A DNA stretch of 44,905 nt. Origin: Rhodococcus rhodnii NBRC 100604 (lineage in GTDB: Bacteria > Actinomycetota > Actinomycetes > Mycobacteriales > Mycobacteriaceae). The notes below the pieces were generated by a model. It ran no database searches. It was given only the letters and a program-made list of their open reading frames with translations, and had not been told where the DNA came from. Numbering within the stretch: the stretch's first letter is position 1; each line of letters begins with the position of its first letter. This document shows positions 16,334-24,690 of this stretch, piece by piece. The DNA lies in assembly GCF_001894925.1 (NCBI RefSeq), contig NZ_BCXD01000029.1:1-44905 (forward strand). Reading direction: 5' to 3'. The translations under genes were made by a program, and so were the position numbers.

Positions 16334-17041
16334 ATGCGTGCCCACGAGATCGTGCTCGAACGGATCGAGAGCGATCTGGCGGCGGGAAGACTGTCGGTCG
16401 GCAACCGGTTGCCCGGGGAGCGCGCGCTCGCCGAGGAACTCGGCATCAGCCGATCCTCCGTCCGCGAAGCGATTCGCGTCCTCGAGGCGATGGGAATGAT
16501 CCGCACCGCGGTCGGCTCGGGGCCGCGTGCCGGCGCGATCATCGCTGCCGATCCCGCGGCGTCCATGACGACGGCGCTGCGCTTGCACGTTGCGGCACAG
16601 ACGTTTCCGGTGCAGGACGTCGTCCGCACCCGCATCCTGCTCGAGACCTGGGCGGTCGACGCGGCGGCGCGGCAGGAGGCCGTCGACCTCTCCGACGTCG
16701 AAGCACTGCTCGACGAGATGGACGAGCCCGGCGTCGAACCGGACCGATTCCATCGGCTCGACGCCGAGATGCACGCCAAACTCGCCGCGCATGCCGGCAA
16801 CGCCGTGGTGCGCGAGATGATGGCGTCGCTACGCGGCTCGATCCACGGCTACGTCATGGCCGCGGTGCCCCTGCTCGACGACTGGAAAGCCGTCGCCGAC
16901 AACCTGCGTGCCGAGCATCGCGGCATCGTCGCGGCGGTGCAGGCAGGTCACCCCTCCAAGGCTTCTCGACTCGTCCGCGAACACATCGAGGGATTCCACG
17001 GCCTCACCGCCGAAACCGATTCGGTCACGCGACGACGCTGA
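16334..17041 (+). CDS. FadR-subfamily GntR regulator of lactate utilization
   Basis: Regulator of 235 residues. The winged helix reads RIESDLAAGRLSVGNRLPGE, then RALAEELGISRSSVREAIRV and LEAMGMIRTAVGSGPRAG. The all-helical FCD ligand domain has the metal-binding residues in DRFHRLDAEMHAKLAAHAGN and LRAEHRGIVAAV. It is divergent from lutA, and the operators between them match its subfamily. It is probably the LldR-type repressor that responds to lactate. ATG 16334 is preceded closely by a -10 element, suggesting leaderless translation; ATG 16307 is an alternative. Confidence 0.88.
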   Translation: MRAHEIVLERIESDLAAGRLSVGNRLPGERALAEELGISRSSVREAIRVLEAMGMIRTAVGSGPRAGAIIAADPAASMTTALRLHVAAQTFPVQDVVRTRILLETWAVDAAARQEAVDLSDVEALLDEMDEPGVEPDRFHRLDAEMHAKLAAHAGNAVVREMMASLRGSIHGYVMAAVPLLDDWKAVADNLRAEHRGIVAAVQAGHPSKASRLVREHIEGFHGLTAETDSVTRRR

Positions 17042-17086
17042 TCGGCCTGCGGGACGCGCGCGCAGCAGCTGTCGTGGCGGCGGTCG

Positions 17087-17500
17087 TCATTGATCGACCT
17101 CATCGACGAGGGCCCTCCCGACACGGAGGCCGGCGGGTGTCGATACGGCCCAGAATTCGCATTTGTCGTCGGCATCGGCCATCGTGCGGAGCTCGCGGAG
17201 TCGGGCAGCCATCCCTTCGATGCCACCGGGCCAGGGGGCGAAGTCCACAACAGGTACATCCGTCCGCAACCTGTCCTGGCGCTGCAATGCCTCGTCCACG
17301 GGCTCCAGGGTGCCGAGCAGCACGAGCCCGAGCCGCAGGAGACGCTCGAACGCAGCGTGCACGCGTAGCGCTGCTCCCTGTTCGTCGTCGATCACCTCGT
17401 GTGCCGCACCGAGTGCATGAATCCCATATACCTCGTCGCTGTACCCGTCGATGAGGATGTAGATCTCTGTTTCGTTGTACCGGTCGCCGATCTGTCCCAC
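17087..17500 (-). CDS. Unknown protein, paralogue of the gene at 28564 in the immunity array
   Basis: Soluble protein of 137 residues, not assigned to a named family. It begins IGDRYNETEIYILIDGYSDE and contains the motif HAAFERLLRLGLVLLGTLEP, then PWPGGIEGMAARLRELRTMA and FWAVSTPAGLRVGRAL. The protein at 28564-28971 shares all these blocks and the same length. The GTG at 17500 has GGAGG 5 nt upstream. Given the paralogue inside the toxin-immunity array, I infer an immunity protein or a partner of one. It converges on lldR with 45 bp between stops. Confidence 0.65.
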   Translation of the reverse strand: MGQIGDRYNETEIYILIDGYSDEVYGIHALGAAHEVIDDEQGAALRVHAAFERLLRLGLVLLGTLEPVDEALQRQDRLRTDVPVVDFAPWPGGIEGMAARLRELRTMADADDKCEFWAVSTPAGLRVGRALVDEVDQ

Positions 17501-17544
17501 CCCCGCCTCCGTACTCGTCGGTCGATCAAGGCTCGAAAGGAGAG

Positions 17545-17988
17545 TCAGTCGTTCTCGGCGAGCCGAGTTCCGATCTCGGTCGCCCAGTCGAGCCCGTTCG
17601 TGCCGATGGTGAATCGCGTGGTCGGGGTGTGGACGAAGATGTCGGCGAGACCACCGGGTACGGCGGTCGGTTCGCTGTCGTCGCGGGTGACCGCGGCTGC
17701 GCCGATCGCGCGCAGTCGCTCTGTGTCGACGACGACGTAGTCCGGTGGAATGTCGTCGTCGTACTTCCGTCCTTCGCGAACGTCGATCACGCCATTCTCA
17801 CCGATCTCGTCGGGGTAGACCCCGCCCCAGATCCACCGGGTGGAGTTCTCGTTCATCCACATACACGCCACCCATTCGGGGTCGTCCTGCGGTGCGACTG
17901 TCATGTGCGACAGCGAGAACCCGGTGATGTAGTCGGTGATCAGCGACTCGATTCGTGAGCAATCCCACGCGTTTCGACCGTTCCCCAT
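17545..17988 (-). CDS. Unknown soluble protein, possible immunity gene
   Basis: Protein of 147 residues with no recognised family. It is acidic and tryptophan-rich: WDCSRIESLITDYITGF, DDPEWVACMWMNENSTRWIW, GGVYPDEIGENGVIDVREGR, DIPPDYVVVDTERL. The ATG at 17988 has a GGGGGG sequence upstream; the open frame continues 21 codons further without coding character. It lies 44 bp ahead of the 17500 gene on the same strand and probably shares its transcript. It starts about 55 nt beyond the leuS terminator hairpin. Size, composition and neighbour suggest an immunity-type gene, but this is a guess. Confidence 0.55.
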   Translation of the reverse strand: MGNGRNAWDCSRIESLITDYITGFSLSHMTVAPQDDPEWVACMWMNENSTRWIWGGVYPDEIGENGVIDVREGRKYDDDIPPDYVVVDTERLRAIGAAAVTRDDSEPTAVPGGLADIFVHTPTTRFTIGTNGLDWATEIGTRLAEND

Positions 17989-18042
17989 GACGTGTGCCCC
18001 CCCTGTGTCGGTTGCCGAACGGGCTCGGCGAAGCAGCAGAGC

Positions 18043-18068
18043 GCAGCCCACCGGCGGGGGTGGGCTGC
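18043..18068 (-). terminator. Terminator hairpin of leuS
   Basis: GCAGCCCACC and GGTGGGCTGC form a perfect 10-bp stem with a 6-nt loop, starting 8 nt after the leuS stop codon. There is no U-tract. Confidence 0.75.
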
Positions 18069-18075
18069 TCCCTGA

Positions 18076-20925
18076 TCACGCGACGACGTTCACCATCTTT
18101 CCGGGTACGACGATGACCTTGCGCGGAGCGTTGCCTCCCAGCAGCGCGGTGATCTTCTCGTCCGCCAGCGCGGCCTTCTCGACGGCCTCGCGGTCGGCGT
18201 CGGCGGGGACGCGAATCCTGCTGCGCACCTTGCCGTTCACCTGGATCGGGTACTCGACGCTCTCGTCGACCAGCCAGCGCTCGTCGGCCTGCGGGAACGG
18301 GCCGTGCGCGAGCGAGTCGTCGTGCCCGAACAGCGCCCACAGTTCCTCCGCGACGTGCGGTGCGACGGGCGCGACCATGAGCACGAGTGGCTCGACGGCC
18401 GCACGCGGCGCACCGTCCGGGAACGTCTTGGTGAGGTGATTCGTGTACTCGATGAGCTTCGCGATCGCGGTGTTGTCGCGCAGGTTCGCGTAGTCGTCGC
18501 GCACGCCGGCGACGGTGCGGTTCAGTGCGCGCAGCGTCTCCTCGGGCAGTTCCGCGTCCGTGGTCCGCAGCGCGCCCGTCTCCTCGTCGACGGCGAGCCG
18601 CCACACGCGCTGCAGGAAGCGATGCGCACCGACGACGTCCTTGGTCGCCCACGGGCGGGACGTGTCCAGCGGACCCATCGCCATCTCGTACACGCGGAGG
18701 GTGTCGGCGCCGTACTCGTCGCAGATCGCATCGGGCGCAACGGCATTCTTGAGCGACTTGCCCATCTTGCCGTACTCCTGGCGCACGGGCTCGTCGGCGT
18801 AGAAGAACCCACCGTCGCGCTCGACGACATCCTCGGCCGGGACGTAGACCCCGCGCGCGTCGGTGTACGCGTACGCCTGGATGTAGCCCTGGTTGAACAG
18901 CCGCCGGTACGGCTCGCTCGACGTCACGTACCCGAGGTCGAAGAGCACCTTGTGCCAGAACCGCGAGTACAGCAGGTGCAGCACGGCGTGCTCGACGCCG
19001 CCGACGTAGAGATCGACGCCGCCGGGATCGTTCGGCCCGTGGACGTCGGGGCGCGGACCCGTCCAGTAGCGCTCGTTCTCGATGTCGCAGAATGCATCCT
19101 GGTTGGTGGGGTCGATGTAGCGCAGTTGGTACCACGAGCTGCCGGCCCACTGCGGCATCACGTTGGTGTCGCGCGTGTAGTGCTGCAGACCGTCGCCGAG
19201 ATCCAGCTCGACGTTCACCCAGTCGATCGCCTTCTTCAGCGGCGCCGACGGCTCCGAGTCCGCGTCCTCGGGATCGAACGAGACCGGCGCGTAGTCCTCG
19301 ACCTCCGGAAGTTCCACGGGCAGGGTGGATTCCGGGAGCGGATGCGCGTTGCCCGAATCGTCGTACACGATGGGAAAGGGCTCGCCCCAGTACCGCTGAC
19401 GCGCGAAGAGCCAGTCGCGCAGCTTGTACTGGATGGTGCCGTGGCCGGTCCCGTCCTCCTCGAGCTTCGCGGTGATCGCCGGCTTCGCGTCGGGGACGCT
19501 CATGCCGTCGAGGAAGCCGGAGTTCACCAGCACGCCGTCGCCGGTGTACGCCGCCTCGGTGATGTCGCCGCCCGAGATCACCTCCCGAACAGGCAGTCCG
19601 AACTCACGCGCGAACTCCCAGTCACGCTGGTCGTGCCCCGGCACGGCCATGATGGCGCCCGTGCCGTAGCCCGTCAGGACGTAGTCGGCGACGAAGACCG
19701 GCAGCTTCTCGCCGTTCACGGGGTTCACCGCATACGCGCCGAGGAAGACGCCTGTCTTCTCCTTGTTCTCCTGCCGCTCCAGATCGGACTTGGCCGCGAT
19801 CGCCCTGCGGTACGCACCGACCGCCGCGATCGGGTCGGCCGCGCCCGCCGTCCAGCGGTCGTCCGTACCCGAGGGCCACGCGTCCGCCACGATGGTGTCG
19901 ACGAGGTCGTGCTCGGGGGCCAGGACGACGTAGGACGCGCCGAAGAGGGTGTCGGGCCGGGTCGTGAACACCTCGACGCCCTCGTCGGTCCCGTCGACCG
20001 CGAAGGTGACGCGCGCGCCGTGCGAGCGGCCGATCCAGTTGCGCTGCATCGACACGACCTTCTCGGGCCAGTCGAGATGCTCGAGGTCGTCGACGAGGCG
20101 GTCGGCGTACGCGGTGATCCGCATCATCCACTGTTCGAGGCTCTTGCGAAACACCGGGAAGTTGCCGCGCTCGCTGCGGCCGTCGGCGGTGACCTCCTCG
20201 TTCGCGAGGACCGTGCCCAGCCCGGGGCACCAGTTGACCTGCGAGCGCGAGCGGTACACCAGCCGGTACGAGTCGATCAGCTCGATGCGCTCGTCGCGGC
20301 CGAGCTCGTCCCACGTGCGGTCGCCGGGGACGGCGCGGGCGCCCGATGCGAACTCCTCGATCAGTTCGTCGATACGACGCGCACGGCCCTGCTCGGTGTC
20401 GAACCACGCGCCGTGGATCTGCAGGAAGATCCACTGCGTCCAGCGGTAGAAGTCGACGTCGGTCGTCGCGATCGCACGACGCTCGTCGTGGCCGAGACCC
20501 AGCCGCCCCAGCTGGCGCTTCATGTTCGCGATGTTCGACTCGGTGGTGGTGCGCGGGTGGGTGCCCGTCTGCACCGCGTACTGCTCGGCGGGCAGGCCGA
20601 AGGCGTCGTAGCCGAGCGCGTGCAGGACGTTGCGGCCCAGCATGCGGTGATAGCGCGCGTAGACGTCGGTCGCGATGTAGCCGAGCGGGTGCCCGACGTG
20701 CAACCCCGCGCCGGACGGATACGGGAACATGTCCTGGACGAACAGCTTGTCCGCGGGGACGTCGCCGGCGAGCGGGCCGACGGGGTTCGGCGCCTCGAAC
20801 GTTCCGGCGGCGGACCACGAGCGCTGCCACTTCTCCTCGATCCGCCCTGCGAGCGCCGCGCCGTAGCGGTGCGGCGCGGCGGTGGGCGCGTCTGTCGATG
20901 CCTGCGGATGCACTGACTCGGTCAC
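18076..20925 (-). CDS. leuS: Leucyl-tRNA synthetase
   Basis: Class I aminoacyl-tRNA synthetase of 949 residues, a normal length for actinobacterial LeuRS. The HIGH motif appears in [20 protein letters not shown] and the KMSKS motif as [20 protein letters not shown] (Gly replaces the first Ser). The CP1 editing region has [20 protein letters not shown] and [19 protein letters not shown]. It ends [14 protein letters not shown]. The GTG start at 20925 has no strong ribosome site. A terminator hairpin follows the stop. It charges tRNA-Leu in the cytoplasm. Confidence 0.97.
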   Translation of the reverse strand: MTESVHPQASTDAPTAAPHRYGAALAGRIEEKWQRSWSAAGTFEAPNPVGPLAGDVPADKLFVQDMFPYPSGAGLHVGHPLGYIATDVYARYHRMLGRNVLHALGYDAFGLPAEQYAVQTGTHPRTTTESNIANMKRQLGRLGLGHDERRAIATTDVDFYRWTQWIFLQIHGAWFDTEQGRARRIDELIEEFASGARAVPGDRTWDELGRDERIELIDSYRLVYRSRSQVNWCPGLGTVLANEEVTADGRSERGNFPVFRKSLEQWMMRITAYADRLVDDLEHLDWPEKVVSMQRNWIGRSHGARVTFAVDGTDEGVEVFTTRPDTLFGASYVVLAPEHDLVDTIVADAWPSGTDDRWTAGAADPIAAVGAYRRAIAAKSDLERQENKEKTGVFLGAYAVNPVNGEKLPVFVADYVLTGYGTGAIMAVPGHDQRDWEFAREFGLPVREVISGGDITEAAYTGDGVLVNSGFLDGMSVPDAKPAITAKLEEDGTGHGTIQYKLRDWLFARQRYWGEPFPIVYDDSGNAHPLPESTLPVELPEVEDYAPVSFDPEDADSEPSAPLKKAIDWVNVELDLGDGLQHYTRDTNVMPQWAGSSWYQLRYIDPTNQDAFCDIENERYWTGPRPDVHGPNDPGGVDLYVGGVEHAVLHLLYSRFWHKVLFDLGYVTSSEPYRRLFNQGYIQAYAYTDARGVYVPAEDVVERDGGFFYADEPVRQEYGKMGKSLKNAVAPDAICDEYGADTLRVYEMAMGPLDTSRPWATKDVVGAHRFLQRVWRLAVDEETGALRTTDAELPEETLRALNRTVAGVRDDYANLRDNTAIAKLIEYTNHLTKTFPDGAPRAAVEPLVLMVAPVAPHVAEELWALFGHDDSLAHGPFPQADERWLVDESVEYPIQVNGKVRSRIRVPADADREAVEKAALADEKITALLGGNAPRKVIVVPGKMVNVVA

Positions 20926-21025
20926 GGTGAGAAGTCGCTATCTACTGGTCGGGCGGAACTGTCGGCCCTCTCAGGGTAGAGCGTGGGGACGGCCGGGTTC
21001 ACCCCGGTTTCACCGAGGAGACGGG

Positions 21026-21448
21026 GTGCGCCGTATCCTGAACGACGTGCTGGTGGTGTCCGTGTTGCTGTTCGTCCTGGCCGTGGCAGTGGGCACGGTC
21101 GCCGTCCTCGGGCTCACGGGGCGCCTGCCACGCAATCGCTGGGCAGGGGTCCGCACTCCCGCAGCCCTCGCGAGCGACGACGCGTTCTCGCTCGCCAACA
21201 AGGTCGCGGCACCCACTCTCCTCGCCGGATCGCTGCTGCTCGTGCTGGGCGGACTCGGCGGCATCCTCATCGGCGGCGGCTTCGGCATCGCGGTCGTCGT
21301 CGTCGGAATCCTGGGCGCACTGCTCACCACGGCCGCGGGCGGAACGATCGGCGCGAAGGCCTCGGCGGCACTGCCCGCCGAGGACTCGAGCTGTGGCCCC
21401 GACGCCTGCGGTTCGTGCTCGCTCAAGGGTGCGTGCTCTCCGTCCTGA
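21026..21448 (+). CDS. SdpI-family membrane protein with cysteine-rich tail
   Basis: Membrane protein of 140 residues with about three helices. The SdpI signature is visible as TGRLPRNRWAGVRTPAALAS followed by DDAFSLANKVAAPTLLAGS. In Bacillus the named member gives immunity to the SdpC toxin; most actinobacterial members are uncharacterised. Unusually, the C-terminus carries SSCGPDACGSCSLKGACSPS, with four cysteines that could bind a metal or form disulfides. The GTG at 21026 has GAGGAG 5 nt upstream. Confidence 0.75.
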   Translation: MRRILNDVLVVSVLLFVLAVAVGTVAVLGLTGRLPRNRWAGVRTPAALASDDAFSLANKVAAPTLLAGSLLLVLGGLGGILIGGGFGIAVVVVGILGALLTTAAGGTIGAKASAALPAEDSSCGPDACGSCSLKGACSPS

Positions 21449-21551
21449 CGGACGCCCTCCCGCAATCCCGGCCTTCCTGTCGGTGGTCCGTCGTACCGTC
21501 GATTCGTTCGATCTCACCGAATGAGCACGGTCACACGAAGCGGAGTCCGTC

Positions 21552-21935
21552 ATGGCCACAGCACCGAACTGGAAGCTCGAACTCGTCCCGATTCCCGTCG
21601 CCGACATCGATCGCGCGAAGGCGTTCTACGTCGATCGGGTCGGCTTCCACGACGACCACGATCACACCGTGAGCGACGAACTGCGCTTCGTCCAGCTCAC
21701 TCCGCCCGGGTCGGCGTGCTCGATCGTCCTGGACCTGAACATGACGCCGATGGCCGCGGGCTCGGTGCGGGGTGTGCAGATCGTCGTCGAGGACGCGGAT
21801 GCCGCCCGCGCGCACCTGCTCGCGAACGGTGTCGACGCATCGCCCGTCGAGGTCTTCCCGTGGGGCCGGTTCACCGGATTCGCCGATCCCGACGGCAACA
21901 CGTGGTCGATCCAGGAGCTCCCGCCCCGCGACTGA
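21552..21935 (+). CDS. VOC-superfamily (glyoxalase-like) protein
   Basis: Protein of 127 residues, a single VOC domain pair. LELVPIPVADIDRAKAFYVD opens the first beta-alpha-beta unit, and GRFTGFADPDGNTWSIQELP closes the second, which is the typical VOC end. Metal-ligand positions are not certain. Start ATG 21552 is preceded by CGGAG. It lies 103 bp behind the SdpI gene and its stop directly abuts that of the convergent Cys-rich gene (TGATCA). Confidence 0.85.
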   Translation: MATAPNWKLELVPIPVADIDRAKAFYVDRVGFHDDHDHTVSDELRFVQLTPPGSACSIVLDLNMTPMAAGSVRGVQIVVEDADAARAHLLANGVDASPVEVFPWGRFTGFADPDGNTWSIQELPPRD

Positions 21936-22166
21936 TCAGGACGCCGCGGCCAGCGCACTCTCGGACGCCACGCAGGCACAACCGTCGAGATCGGTGCACC
22001 CGGCGACGAGCGGGTGACGGTCGGCGTCGAGGTCGTAGCACGCCGGGTCGGTGCACTCGTCGGGCGCGAGGACGTGGCGGACGAGGGTGCCGTGGCAGTG
22101 GTCGAGCTCCGCGGCACACGACCCGCACGTCACGGGGGTGTTCGCTGCGTCGTTCCGGATGGCCAT
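21936..22166 (-). CDS. Small cysteine-rich protein
   Basis: Protein of 76 residues with eight cysteines: TCGSCAAELDHCHGTLVRHV, then DECTDPACYDLDAD and the C-terminal VAGCTDLDGCACVASESA. The CxxC and CxC spacing suggests a zinc-binding or redox protein. No named family recognised. The start at 22166 has only a weak ribosome site. It is convergent with the VOC gene and co-directional with the YqgE gene behind it. Confidence 0.65.
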   Translation of the reverse strand: MAIRNDAANTPVTCGSCAAELDHCHGTLVRHVLAPDECTDPACYDLDADRHPLVAGCTDLDGCACVASESALAAAS

Positions 22167-22233
22167 GTTCCCGTTGTATCACCGCGGTCCGACGGGCTTT
22201 CGCACCCGTCCGGGGTGTGTCGCGTGCCGTCGG

Positions 22234-22848
22234 TCAGTTCCGCGAGACGTCGATCGGGTGCGACGCGAGCAGCGCGAGGGGGAGCGGCTGGCGCCGCAGG
22301 ACCTGCGACCACAGGTCGGTGGTGGGCGGCGCGACGACGTCGCTCGCGAGCGCCGAGATGACGACCCAGTCACCGCGGGCGACCTCGCCGTCCAGCTGCC
22401 CGGCCGTCCACCCCGCGTAGCCCGCGAAGATGCGGATGCCGTCGACCGCGGGCGCGACGGCTCCGGGATCGCTGTCGAGGTCGACCATCGCGACGCGGCC
22501 GTCCACGCGGCGCAGACCCGGCACCGTCGACACGTCGACTCCGGTGCGCGTCGTCGCGAGGCACAGCGCGGAGTCGCGGCGCACCGGGCCACCCACGTGC
22601 AGGGTCGCGGGGCGCACCGACAGCGGTGCCCATCGCGGAAAGACGCCGTGCACGGCGGTGTCGCTGGGCCGGTTGATGACGACGCCGAAGCTGCCGGAGT
22701 CGTTGTGTTCGATCATGTAGACGACCGTGCGCCGGAACGCCGGCTCGACGAGTTCGACCGACGACACGAGGAGGCTGCCCGGCCGCACCGCCGCATCCGT
22801 CGCCGCTGCCCGCTCGTCCGGTTCGTCTGCGTGTGTCACGCCGCTCAT
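22234..22848 (-). CDS. YqgE/AlgH-family protein (UPF0301)
   Basis: Protein of 204 residues matching the YqgE/AlgH family, whose biochemical role is unsettled. Family blocks: VRPGSLLVSSVELVEPAFRR, TVVYMIEHNDSGSFGVVINR, TLHVGGPVRRDSALCL, IRIFAGYAGWTAGQLDGEVA and RGDWVVISALASDVV. ATG 22848 has GGGAG upstream. It lies 50 bp behind the TetR gene on the same strand. Confidence 0.92.
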   Translation of the reverse strand: MSGVTHADEPDERAAATDAAVRPGSLLVSSVELVEPAFRRTVVYMIEHNDSGSFGVVINRPSDTAVHGVFPRWAPLSVRPATLHVGGPVRRDSALCLATTRTGVDVSTVPGLRRVDGRVAMVDLDSDPGAVAPAVDGIRIFAGYAGWTAGQLDGEVARGDWVVISALASDVVAPPTTDLWSQVLRRQPLPLALLASHPIDVSRN

Positions 22849-22898
22849 CTTCGCACCGCTCCCGACGGCGGGCACCGCCACGCCGGGGTGGCGCGCGG

Positions 22899-23603
22899 TT
22901 ACTCGCCGGGCGGCCGGAGACCTGCCTGTTCCGCGAGCAGAGCGACGTGTGCGGCGAACAGTTCGTCGTTCGCCGTGAAGGTTCCCGCGCCGTACTGGCC
23001 GAACACCTCGAAGCCGATGCGGCCGAACAGCGACGACCACACGAGCATGCACCGCGCGAACGTACCGTCGGTCATGGTGGTGCCGAATTCGGCGGCGATG
23101 CGGGCGAAGTCGTCGTGAAGTGCCGGAGGGAGGGGGGTGTCGTCGGCAGTGAGCCGGCCGGTCCGCTGGGCGTCCTCGACGATGCCGACGATCCGCAGGA
23201 CGACGCGGGTGCCGGGGGTCGTCGTCCGCTCGCCGGGTGCGGCGTAGCCGGGAACCGGCGTGCCGTAGAGGAGGGCGTAGCGCGCGGGCTCGCGCGTCGC
23301 CCACGCGCGCACGGCGTCGCCCAGTGCGACGAACCGCCGATAGGGGTCGGGGCCCGCAGCGACGACGGCGGCGTCCACCTCGTCGCCGAGTTCGTCGTAG
23401 GCGTCGACGACGAGGAGGGTGAGCAACTCGTCGCGGCTCGCGACGTAGCGGTAGACGGCGGACGACACGACGCCGAGTTCGCGTGCGACGCCGCGCAGCG
23501 AGAGTCCGGCCGCACCGACCTCGGTGAGCTGGCGGCGGCCGATGCGGGTGATGTCGTCGAGCGTCCGCTCGCGGGCGCGGTCGCGTGGGGTGCGGCTCGG
23601 CAT
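22899..23603 (-). CDS. TetR-family regulator of the epimerase-MFS pair
   Basis: Regulator of 234 residues. The N-terminal helix-turn-helix is GRRQLTEVGAAGLSLRGVAR, then ELGVVSSAVYRYVASRDELL, close to the TetR consensus. The ligand domain resembles the WHG type (LFGRIGFEVFGQYGAGTF). I chose ATG 23603 because it gives a normal basic N-terminus; an in-frame start at 23660 would overlap one operator. It is divergent from the epimerase gene, with two matching palindromes between them, so it probably represses both itself and that pair. Confidence 0.9.
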   Translation of the reverse strand: MPSRTPRDRARERTLDDITRIGRRQLTEVGAAGLSLRGVARELGVVSSAVYRYVASRDELLTLLVVDAYDELGDEVDAAVVAAGPDPYRRFVALGDAVRAWATREPARYALLYGTPVPGYAAPGERTTTPGTRVVLRIVGIVEDAQRTGRLTADDTPLPPALHDDFARIAAEFGTTMTDGTFARCMLVWSSLFGRIGFEVFGQYGAGTFTANDELFAAHVALLAEQAGLRPPGE

Positions 23604-23641
23604 GGCGTCAGACTGCCATTCGAGACGGGTGCGCACAAATG

Positions 23642-23702
23642 AGAGCACTGCTCTTGACATGGGCCGTCGGCCGGTTCACCCTGAAACGAGAGCAGTGCTC
23701 TC
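23642..23702. promoter_or_regulatory. Two palindromic operators for the TetR regulator
   Basis: AGAGCA-C-TGCTCT at 23642-23654 and GAGAGCA-G-TGCTCTC at 23688-23702 share the AGAGCAnTGCTCT core, with centres 47 bp apart. A TTGACA hexamer (23654-23659) overlaps the edge of the first site, with CACCCT at 23677-23682 as a possible -10. The second site falls near the transcription start of the epimerase gene. This layout suits repression of both divergent genes. Confidence 0.85.
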
Positions 23703-23736
23703 TCTTCGCCCGTCCTTCGTCCTCCAGGAGTCCGTC

Positions 23737-24681
23737 ATGACCGTCGTCGTCACCGGTTCCGGCCCCGTCGGCCGCACCGTCGCAGAGACCTTCGCCGCCC
23801 AGGGCGAGCACGTCCGCGTCCTCACCCGGTCGGGCACCGGCCCGGAGCACCCGAACATCGAGCTCGTCACCGCCGACGTGTCCGATCCCGCGTCGCTCGG
23901 CGCGGCGATCCCGGCCGGCACGACCGCGGTCGTCCACTGCACGCACGGGTCGGCGTATCGCGCCGACGTGTGGCGCCGCGAGCTGCCCGCTCACGAGGCC
24001 GTGGTGCTCGACGCCGCCGAGCGCGTCGGTGCCGTCGTCGTCTTCCCCGAGAGCCTCTACTCGTACGACGCGAGCACGATGCCCTTCACCGAGGACACGC
24101 CGCGGAACGCGACGGAGGGCAAGTGCGGTGTCCGCACCGAGCTGCTCGCGGCGCGCGCGGCAGCGGCCGCACCGACGGCGAGCGTCGTCGCATCCGACTA
24201 CTTCGGGCCGTACGCGCTCGCCGACGTGCATGCGGGCGAGCGCATGATCGCGCCGCTGCTGCAGGGAAAGACGGTCCGCCCGCTCGGCAGTGTCGACGTC
24301 GCGCACTCGTTCACGTTCCTGCCCGACTACGCGGCCGCGATGGTCGCCGTCGCGCAGCGGCCCGACCTCTGGAACGCCGTGTGGCACGCACCGACCGCGC
24401 CCGCGCCGACGCAGCGCGAGATGATCGAACGGTTCGCCGATGCAGCCGGGCTCGCGGTGCCCCGTGTCGCTCCGCTGCCGGGATGGACGGTGCGTATCGG
24501 CGGGTACCTCTCACGCGACATGCGCGAACTCGCCGAGATGCTGTACCAGTTCGAGCGGCCGTTCGAGATGAGCTCGGCCGCGAGCGAGGCGGCACTCGAC
24601 CTCCGGCCCACCGATCTGCAGGAGGCTGCCGAGACGACGATCGCGTGGTGGCGGAGCCGGACGGCCACAGCTGCTCGTTAG
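23737..24681 (+). CDS. NAD(P)-dependent epimerase/dehydratase-family oxidoreductase
   Basis: Extended SDR-type protein of 314 residues. The Rossmann motif is MTVVVTGSGPVGRTVAETFA with the second strand HVRVLTRSG. YSYDASTMPF and DYFGPYALAD follow in the central region. The catalytic YxxxK is not clear: the usual position reads EGKCGVRTELLAA, so it may be an atypical NmrA-like member with a sensing or reductase role. ATG 23737 has CAGGAG 7 nt upstream. It is under the two TetR operators and 9 bp ahead of the MFS gene, so the two likely form an operon. Confidence 0.8.
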   Translation: MTVVVTGSGPVGRTVAETFAAQGEHVRVLTRSGTGPEHPNIELVTADVSDPASLGAAIPAGTTAVVHCTHGSAYRADVWRRELPAHEAVVLDAAERVGAVVVFPESLYSYDASTMPFTEDTPRNATEGKCGVRTELLAARAAAAAPTASVVASDYFGPYALADVHAGERMIAPLLQGKTVRPLGSVDVAHSFTFLPDYAAAMVAVAQRPDLWNAVWHAPTAPAPTQREMIERFADAAGLAVPRVAPLPGWTVRIGGYLSRDMRELAEMLYQFERPFEMSSAASEAALDLRPTDLQEAAETTIAWWRSRTATAAR

Positions 24682-24690
24682 AGTGGCCGG

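Noticed and set aside
18304-20916. Open frame of 870 codons opposite leuS
   Set aside because: Shadow of leuS, with biased Arg/Val/Asp composition and no family match.
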